From Bacteriovoracaceae bacterium UBA6144 (GTDB taxonomy: Bacteria > Bdellovibrionota > Bacteriovoracia > Bacteriovoracales > Bacteriovoracaceae): 46,568 bases of DNA. Positions 40,978-46,568 of this stretch are shown one piece after another (within the stretch, counting starts at the first letter, position 1; each line of letters starts with the position of its first letter). The stretch is taken from NCBI GenBank assembly GCA_002435705.1, contig DIVA01000110.1, positions 1 to 46,568 of the forward strand, read 5' to 3'. The translations under genes were made by a program, and so were the position numbers. The notes under the pieces were generated by a model. It saw only the letters and a program-made list of their open reading frames with translations, did no database searches and was not told where the DNA came from.

Positions 40978-42441
40978 ATGATAATCCTTAAAATACTTAT
41001 TCTTTTATCCCTCTCCCTCAAGGCTCAAGCGATGAGCTGTCAGGGCAACACCAAGAGTGATCTGAGTGCGACGGGAGGAAGTTTGAGTCCTCTGCGTGTT
41101 ACGAATCAAAATGGCTTGGGTATCTGTCACATCGAGCAGCTGCATAAAATGTTAAAGGCAAAACTGCCGGGGCATCCGGATCTGTCGCGGGTGCAGTTGG
41201 CGATTGCAGAAAAAAAAATGCGTGACCGAGAGCTCACCACGAAGAAAGCGGTGAGATGGAAGAATGCTCAGGGTGTAGGTGGGACTTATATCGATGCAGG
41301 AAATTCCTGCGATGCTTTTAATCATCTGAAGTCTCAAAAGATTTGCCCCGCAGAGGCTGATCGTTTTGAACAGCTCACCAAACAGAATCCAGATCATCAA
41401 GAAAAGATCATTGAAACGATCAGTGAGTATTTTGATTCAAGACCCAATCAATTTATGTGGGATTTCGCTTCGGCTTCTGCCCATGAGGGACCTATCGTCA
41501 CAAAATTGGATGAATCGTTTAGAGCTTGTTCTTTATCACCGGTGCGTGTGACTCAATTAAGAAACCACTATCTGGCGCACGTTTATTTCGTAAAAACTCA
41601 ACTTGGCTCAAGGTATGCGGGGATGAAAGCGAGTGCTGAAAATTTATCTCACCTCAACCTTGCTATGGAGGGAGCCGATTATCTTCAGGGGAAATCATAC
41701 TTGAAGCATCTCCAATCGATCCTCCCGGCCGCTGAGATCGGTAAAGACGCTCCCACCAGCAAAGCGCTGGCGGCGCAGATCACGATGGCCGCAAGAGAGA
41801 TGCAGTCTAAAGAAAACTGTGTGATGCAAAACATGAAATCATTTAATAATCTCTATTACTGCGCGCCTCCTCTGGGGAAGTCTGCGGTGGATGTCATCAA
41901 CCTCAATAGTCTGGGACTCTCACTCAGGGAGATAGTGAACATCCTCGATGGTGACCGAGACCGGGATAAGTTTTTTACAGAAGCCTTCTCTTGCAGCACT
42001 CAAAAGGTTCTCATTCCTCCACAGATAAATTGTCGCACCGAAGACATCACTCAGATGGCTAAAGACAGTCGCACGGAGAGTGAGTTTCATACGAAGGTTG
42101 ATCAAAAAATTGAAGCCAAGCTTAAAAAAGGCACACCCATTGGGATTTCTTCGTGCACGCGATTTTTTACAAATCCCAATGCGAAAACCAATCAAGTGGG
42201 CTCCAATACATTTACCTGTGGCCAGGCGGGAAGTGCCGGATACAAAAAGGGTGAGGGCTCTCACGCCGTCACAATCATCGGATCACGCTGCCAAAATGGT
42301 GTGAAAGAATATTTGGTGCAAAACAGCTGGGGCCCTGGATGTTTTTATGACAAGAGCTTTGAGTGCACCAAGCAAGGCGGCTTCTGGGCACCCGTGAGCA
42401 CTGTCATCAATAACATTAGAAATATAAATTATCTGGAGTAA
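40978..42441 (+). CDS. Exported papain-like cysteine protease
   Basis: The 487-residue protein has a signal peptide (MIILKILILLSLSLKAQA). The papain-type active site is present in order: VTNQNGLGICHIEQ (Gln44, nucleophile Cys50), SHAVTIIG (His429) and YLVQNSWGPGC (Asn449). An unusually long ~375-residue helical insert separates Cys from His, far more than in classic papains. The many cysteines fit a periplasmic or secreted enzyme. Prey protein digestion is a plausible role. The next gene begins 2 bp after its stop. Confidence 0.78.
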   Translation: MIILKILILLSLSLKAQAMSCQGNTKSDLSATGGSLSPLRVTNQNGLGICHIEQLHKMLKAKLPGHPDLSRVQLAIAEKKMRDRELTTKKAVRWKNAQGVGGTYIDAGNSCDAFNHLKSQKICPAEADRFEQLTKQNPDHQEKIIETISEYFDSRPNQFMWDFASASAHEGPIVTKLDESFRACSLSPVRVTQLRNHYLAHVYFVKTQLGSRYAGMKASAENLSHLNLAMEGADYLQGKSYLKHLQSILPAAEIGKDAPTSKALAAQITMAAREMQSKENCVMQNMKSFNNLYYCAPPLGKSAVDVINLNSLGLSLREIVNILDGDRDRDKFFTEAFSCSTQKVLIPPQINCRTEDITQMAKDSRTESEFHTKVDQKIEAKLKKGTPIGISSCTRFFTNPNAKTNQVGSNTFTCGQAGSAGYKKGEGSHAVTIIGSRCQNGVKEYLVQNSWGPGCFYDKSFECTKQGGFWAPVSTVINNIRNINYLE

Positions 42442-42443
42442 GC

Positions 42444-42797
42444 ATGCTCTCATTTTTATCGGTCTTAATTTTTTCATTCTCGGCCTGCGCGGCCCCTTGG
42501 AGCACGGGGACCTATAGCGTTGAGTTAGTGCAAGACAAGGAAGGAGACTGGGTGTCACAAAGTTGTCTTGAGAGCTGTGCGCTTGATCAGAAGGCACGGG
42601 CGTATTTAAAAGAAAATAGCTTAAGTGCAGAGGATCTCGAAGGCGGCAAAAGCCCTGGCTCAGTCTTGTGTCAAAAACTAGCGGCAAAAGTCATCTATCT
42701 GGAACAAGAGAAAATATCAGATGCCTTTTGTGAGCAAGATAAAGAAGTTATTTCCCTCGCGAGGTTTGTAAGATTTGTTTTGGCCCGCGAGCATTAA
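42444..42797 (+). CDS. Small exported protein, partner of the papain-like protease
   Basis: The 117-residue protein has a signal peptide (MLSFLSVLIFSFSACA). The mature part has five cysteines (SCLESCAL, SVLCQKL, AFCEQD). The SPGSVLCQK...FCEQDKEVISLARFVRF tail vaguely recalls DUF333. Its start is 2 bp after the protease stop, so it is translated with it and may be an inhibitor or chaperone; that is inference. Confidence 0.6.
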   Translation: MLSFLSVLIFSFSACAAPWSTGTYSVELVQDKEGDWVSQSCLESCALDQKARAYLKENSLSAEDLEGGKSPGSVLCQKLAAKVIYLEQEKISDAFCEQDKEVISLARFVRFVLAREH

Positions 42798-42837
42798 GCA
42801 AGACGACAATGCTCTTTCTGCATGCTAGATTCTTGGC

Positions 42838-43863
42838 ATGAAACTCACTCAAACTGTGCAAAAAGGCGGCTGTGCTGCCAAAGTTCCGGCCCTTATCCTG
42901 CGCGAGATTCTCGCCGGAGTTAAGTTCCCTCCTCTCATCCCAGGGGTGAGTGTGGACGGAGCACTCTTTGATGACGCTGCCATCTTTGATGTCACGCCTG
43001 AGATCTCGCTAGTGCAGACACTGGATTTCTTCACGCCGATTCTTGATGACCCCCATGATTTTGGTGCCGTTGCGGCTGCCAATGCACTCAGTGACGTTTA
43101 TGCCATGGGGGGAAGTCCGAAAACTTGTCTGGCGATTCTGGCGGCTCCTCTGGCGACTCTCGCCCCCGAAATCATCCGTGATGTCATGCAGGGAGCGAGT
43201 GACGTGATCGCTCGATCCAAGAGCTCACTGGTGGGTGGCCACTCGATTGATGACGACACTTTGAAATTCGGTCTCTCTGTCACAGGTCTCGTGCATCCCA
43301 AGCGTATCTGGAAAAATGAGGGGGCCCAGGCGGGGGATGTGCTTATTCTCACCAAGCCCCTTGGGACTGGCACCATGTGCGCAGGCCTCAAGCGGGGAGT
43401 CTACGCTCAAGCTGATATTCAAGAAGCGGTAGAGTCTATGAAACGCCTCAATAACATCTGTGATTATCTCACAGAGACTTCTGGCATTCATGCAGCCACG
43501 GACATCACGGGCTTCGGTCTCGCCGGTCACAGTGTGCAGATGGCGCGTGCCTCGAAAGTGAGTTTGCATTTTATTTTTTCAAAACTTCCACTCTTTCAAA
43601 AAACCATGAGTTCTCTGGAAGCAGGATTTCTCACCAAGGCCCATCGCTCGAATGATGAGTACACCCGTGATACGTTGAGCTGCGAGCGTGCACCCCTTGA
43701 GCGGCAGGTGCTCTTTGATCCACAAACCAGCGGCGGTTTGCTTTTGAGTGTGGACAAGAATTCAAGCGAGCAAATCGTGCAAGAGCTCAAGGCTCACTTT
43801 CCCGGTGTTGCGATCGTGGGTGAGGTAAGCGAGCTGAAACATCACCACGTCTATGTCGAGTGA
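42838..43863 (+). CDS. selD: Selenophosphate synthase
   Basis: SelD makes selenophosphate from selenide and ATP. The 341-residue protein shows KGGCAAK (Cys12 and Lys15, equivalent to the catalytic Cys17/Lys20 pair in E. coli), the metal and ATP-binding DDAAIFDV, TLDFFTPILDDPHDFG, AANALSDVYAMGG, VGGHSIDDDTLKFGLSVTG, and DITGFGLAGHS. The key residue is Cys, not selenocysteine. The end overlaps mnmH by 11 bp, so the product feeds tRNA selenation. Confidence 0.95.
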   Translation: MKLTQTVQKGGCAAKVPALILREILAGVKFPPLIPGVSVDGALFDDAAIFDVTPEISLVQTLDFFTPILDDPHDFGAVAAANALSDVYAMGGSPKTCLAILAAPLATLAPEIIRDVMQGASDVIARSKSSLVGGHSIDDDTLKFGLSVTGLVHPKRIWKNEGAQAGDVLILTKPLGTGTMCAGLKRGVYAQADIQEAVESMKRLNNICDYLTETSGIHAATDITGFGLAGHSVQMARASKVSLHFIFSKLPLFQKTMSSLEAGFLTKAHRSNDEYTRDTLSCERAPLERQVLFDPQTSGGLLLSVDKNSSEQIVQELKAHFPGVAIVGEVSELKHHHVYVE

Positions 43864-44860
43864 ATTTGCAGAGCTCTTCCTAAAAAAAATTCCACTCATC
43901 GATGTGCGGGCACCGATCGAGTTTCAGGCAGGTCATCTGCCTCACTCTATCAATCTGCCTTTGATGACGGATCACGAGCGCCATCTTGTAGGGATCTGCT
44001 ACAAAGAGCAGGGTCAGGAAAGCGCCATCAAGCTCGGTCATGAACTTGTGAGTGGCGAGAATAAAAATAATAAGATTCAGGCCTGGATCGAGTTCCTGAA
44101 AAAAAATCCTAGTGCACAGGTCTTGTGCCTGCGTGGTGGTCTGCGCTCCCAGATCTCTTGTCAGTGGATCACAGGAGCGGGCATTCATCGAAAGCCCATC
44201 CCTGGTGGCTATAAACGGCTGCGCCAGTATCTTCTCTCGCAGCTTGATGATTTGCCGCTGCCAAAGTTCGTGCGTCTCGGAGGCATGACGGGCACTGGAA
44301 AAACCGATCTCCTGCGCACACTGCCGCACTTTATTGATCTCGAAGAGCTGGCCCATCACCGTGGTTCAGCTTTCGGTGACCATGGCCCGCAGCCAAGTCA
44401 GGCCAGTTTTGAAAATGCTCTCGGCGCAAGTCTCATTGAACGAGAGTGTGTCGTGGTGGAAGATGAATCCACTCGCCTCGGGAATGTACGAATTCCCAAT
44501 CGCTTTTTTCTCCACATGCAAGCGGCTCCGCTTGTCATCCTTGAAGTTCCACTGGAAGAGCGAGTGGCGACAATTTATCGTGAGTATGTTGAACCCAACA
44601 ACCAAGATTTTTTCAAAGAGCGCATCAAGAGAATTTCTAAGAAGCTTGGAGGTCAGCGCACACGCGAGATGTTGGAGCAGTTAGAGCGTGCGTTTCAGGG
44701 AGCTCAATCCCAAGCGGCCCACAGCGGATGGATTGGCCAGCTCCTCACCGAGTATTATGATCCTGCGTATGAGTTTTCACTTTCAAAGCACAAACAGAAG
44801 ATCGTCTTTCGCGGGGGAGCCGATGAGGTCAAGGATTTTCTACTTAAGCTTAAGCTCTAG
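43853..44860 (+). CDS. mnmH: tRNA 2-selenouridine synthase
   Basis: MnmH (SelU/YbbB) replaces sulphur with selenium at the wobble uridine of some tRNAs. The 335-residue protein has an N-terminal rhodanese domain (IDVRAPIEFQAGHLPHSINLP; Cys92 in VLCLRGGLRSQ) and a P-loop half (GMTGTGKTDLL, 144-154). YREYVEPN and KLGGQRTREMLEQL toward the C-terminus match the family. Translation is coupled to selD by an 11-bp overlap. Its end overlaps the convergent nuclease gene by 21 bp. Confidence 0.93.
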   Translation: MSSEFAELFLKKIPLIDVRAPIEFQAGHLPHSINLPLMTDHERHLVGICYKEQGQESAIKLGHELVSGENKNNKIQAWIEFLKKNPSAQVLCLRGGLRSQISCQWITGAGIHRKPIPGGYKRLRQYLLSQLDDLPLPKFVRLGGMTGTGKTDLLRTLPHFIDLEELAHHRGSAFGDHGPQPSQASFENALGASLIERECVVVEDESTRLGNVRIPNRFFLHMQAAPLVILEVPLEERVATIYREYVEPNNQDFFKERIKRISKKLGGQRTREMLEQLERAFQGAQSQAAHSGWIGQLLTEYYDPAYEFSLSKHKQKIVFRGGADEVKDFLLKLKL

Positions 44861-45874
44861 CGCCACCGGCAAATGATCTGAAAAGCCAAGTCCCGTGGTG
44901 GGTTGGTAGCGCAGCGGTCTTGATTCCTGCTGTCCACGGAATTCGTAGTTTTCAATCAATCGCCCATTATCAGTGAAAATAGAGACGTTCGTGAAGTCAC
45001 TCTGTTTAACTAAGCGTGAGCCCTTCATGACAAAGATATGATCCAGGCTATGCCAGACGCCGCGGTGACTGTAGCTGGCAAGAGCGGCGAAGGGGACTCC
45101 GAGAGATCGAGCTTCTGCTTCAGCGTCGTAGAAGTCGGGGAGAATGAAAGTGTCGAGAGCATTCTGCACATCATCGAGAGCAGTGTTGAAGTCGCCGGCG
45201 AGGATGACGAGATCACTGGATCTCTTAGCGGCACGAGCGAGCTTAAGTAATGTTTCCCCGGCCGTCATGCGGTCCGCATCGGGGTTAGATTGTGATGGCC
45301 AGTGGTTAGCAAAGATCGTTATTTTTTTACGATGGGCCTTTACAGTCATCTCGAGAATACCACGAGTGGGGCGACCGCTTTGGGTGGGGAATTCATGCAG
45401 TTTCGTTTTAAGAATGGGAAGACTGGTGATGAAGCCTGTATCGATCCCGCGCTCATCTGGGCCCTCAATCAAAACGGCTTGATAGCGTGAACCCATCGCT
45501 CGGGCCACCATGGAGAGTGCGTTCATGTTCTCCACTTCTTGCACCACCACCACATCGGGCATCTGAGGCGCAAAAACTTTCGTCATGATGTCTGAGATCC
45601 GTTCCACCTTTCGTTCTACAACTTCATGGGTCCAGTCCAGCGTGAAGCACTCCACACGAAAAAATCCTCCCAAAGTTTCACAAAAGGCTTTCGCCTCAGG
45701 CATCGCTTCTTTCACCACGAGAGGGAGGTAAGTGTAATCTCTTTTCCCAATGTCGTGAGTCGCATCAAAGAGGTTCTCAAAATTACTCGTGACTATCTTC
45801 AGGCTTGGGCGCGATCTGCCGGCGTGGGCAGAGGCTGAAATCACAAGGAGGACAATCCAGAGATGAAGACGCAT
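44840..45874 (-). CDS. Exported endonuclease/exonuclease/phosphatase-fold protein
   Basis: The product has 344 residues from ATG 45874 (GGAG 7 bp upstream; GTG 45886 is less likely). The signal peptide is MRLHLWIVLLVISASAHA. The DNase I-like core shows SNFENLFDATHD (catalytic Asn), VVVVQEVENM (metal Glu), FANHWPSQ, ILAGDFN and GFSDHLPVALEL (catalytic Asp-His). It may degrade extracellular DNA or a phosphodiester, useful for scavenging nucleotides. Confidence 0.87.
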   Translation of the reverse strand: MRLHLWIVLLVISASAHAGRSRPSLKIVTSNFENLFDATHDIGKRDYTYLPLVVKEAMPEAKAFCETLGGFFRVECFTLDWTHEVVERKVERISDIMTKVFAPQMPDVVVVQEVENMNALSMVARAMGSRYQAVLIEGPDERGIDTGFITSLPILKTKLHEFPTQSGRPTRGILEMTVKAHRKKITIFANHWPSQSNPDADRMTAGETLLKLARAAKRSSDLVILAGDFNTALDDVQNALDTFILPDFYDAEAEARSLGVPFAALASYSHRGVWHSLDHIFVMKGSRLVKQSDFTNVSIFTDNGRLIENYEFRGQQESRPLRYQPTTGLGFSDHLPVALELKLK

Positions 45875-46032
45875 GAGAAGCTCCACTTTTTAAGTTTTTG
45901 CATCCTTTCAAAAGTGATGAATGGCTGTCAACGCGCCGATCCAGGGTGCCTTTATGTTGGTTTTGAGTATGAAATTCTTTCACACTCAAGCCTCGTATGA
46001 CTTTTTATGTCCTCTGGCATACAGTCAGAGTC

Positions 46033-46568
46033 ATGATAAATTCACTTTCAGATCTCGCTCCAGCAGCGAACTATTCTTTAATGGACCAGCTCTCATGTGA
46101 CCCACAGGCAAGACCTGATGGTGTTGATCATGGGCCTCGAGAAGTTTTTTCCGGCCACTTCGTGCCGGTCAACCCAAAGCCCCTAGAGGCGCCTGAATAC
46201 ATCGTTCACAGTAAGTCACTCTTTGGAGAGTTAGGTTTTGACGACGCTCTAGCCGAGAACTCCGAGTTCATAAAAATGTTCTCCGGCGATCTCTCTCAAG
46301 TTCCAGCGCCTCTGCGCAGGCAGGGGTGGGCGTGTGGCTACGCTCTCTCTATTTTCGGGACGGAGTACTACCAGCAGTGTCCCTTTCAAACTGGCAACGG
46401 CTACGGCGATGGACGTGCGATTTCCATTTTCGAAGGGCTTCTGGGCGGACGTCGCTGGGAGATGCAGCTTAAGGGCGGAGGACCCACGCCCTATTGCCGG
46501 GGTGCTGATGGGCGAGCTGTCCTGCGCTCAAGTGTGCGAGAATTTTTAGCGCAAGAACACATGCACGC
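46033..46568 (+). CDS. selO: SelO/YdiU protein AMPylase, cut at right edge
   Basis: SelO is a pseudokinase-fold enzyme that transfers AMP to proteins. The 178 visible codons show the family start (SGHFVPVNPKPLEAPEYIVHS), LFGELGFDD, FSGDLSQVPAP, GTEYYQQCPFQTGNGYGDGRA and the conserved WEMQLKGGGPTPYCRGADGRAVLRSS. It runs off the window. It is divergent from the nuclease gene (158 bp). Its nearness to selD is probably chance, since bacterial SelO usually lacks selenocysteine. Confidence 0.93.
   Translation, partial: MINSLSDLAPAANYSLMDQLSCDPQARPDGVDHGPREVFSGHFVPVNPKPLEAPEYIVHSKSLFGELGFDDALAENSEFIKMFSGDLSQVPAPLRRQGWACGYALSIFGTEYYQQCPFQTGNGYGDGRAISIFEGLLGGRRWEMQLKGGGPTPYCRGADGRAVLRSSVREFLAQEHMH

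Noticed and set aside
42838..43863. Selenocysteine-containing SelD
   Set aside because: The catalytic position is encoded as Cys12 and the frame needs no UGA readthrough.

Overview
The window reads as a stretch of a Bdellovibrionota-like (predatory deltaproteobacterial type) chromosome. This is inferred from a TIGR02147-family regulator, many small exported proteins and proteases, and integrases of a kind I associate with Bdellovibrio relatives; no rRNA or other decisive marker is present. The first 20 kb is visibly more AT-rich than the remainder and consists of integrated mobile DNA. From about 20 kb on, the base composition rises and the content looks chromosomal, apart from a small AT-rich islet at 24.6-26.2 kb.

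Left part (1-20 kb): the window opens on the 3' end of what is most likely the tmRNA gene (ssrA). Its terminal core recurs downstream at about 5.14, 12.54 and 19.97 kb, so I read the region as three tandem integrative elements stacked in the ssrA 3' end. Element 1 (to ~5.15 kb) has a large serine recombinase whose reading frame continues into the antisense of ssrA, a replication-relaxation-like protein, a 115-nt collinear hairpin, an array of small palindromes and a SulP anion transporter. Element 2 (~5.15-12.55 kb) is a compact defence element: a DUF4917/SIR2-like protein, a small serine recombinase, excisionase plus tyrosine integrase, a BamHI-family restriction endonuclease, a DPPF-type DNA methyltransferase and a 721-aa P-loop ATPase with zinc ribbon and C-terminal winged-helix-like region. 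Element 3 (~12.55-19.98 kb) has an ArgP-like LysR regulator divergent from a LysE-type exporter, a start-less recombinase fragment, a tyrosine integrase, an AbiEi/AbiEii type IV toxin-antitoxin pair and a Kef-type cation/proton antiporter.

Middle part (20-27 kb): just outside the last att copy lie a methyltransferase-HNH fusion and, divergent from it, a NERD-nuclease/SF1 helicase; both look defence-related. A DUF2914 membrane protein follows. Next comes an AT-rich islet with a frameshifted XRE antitoxin-like gene, a nucleotidyltransferase-fold gene and an unknown convergent gene.

Right part (27-46.6 kb): this is mostly chromosomal housekeeping and surface or secreted functions. It includes a large lipoprotein with a phage-tail-like domain, an MtfA-like peptidase, a HugZ-like heme/flavin protein, an exported cyanophycinase, a marR-cupin-MFS operon, a class V aminotransferase, a TIGR02147 regulator, several small exported or membrane proteins, PhnA/YjdM, a papain-like exported protease, the overlapping selenium pair selD-mnmH, an exported endonuclease/exonuclease/phosphatase-fold protein, and the start of selO at the right edge. 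The strongest candidate for an undescribed system is the BamHI-like R-M pair together with its tightly linked ATPase in element 2. The nested ssrA insertion structure and the methyltransferase-HNH/NERD-helicase pair are also worth attention.
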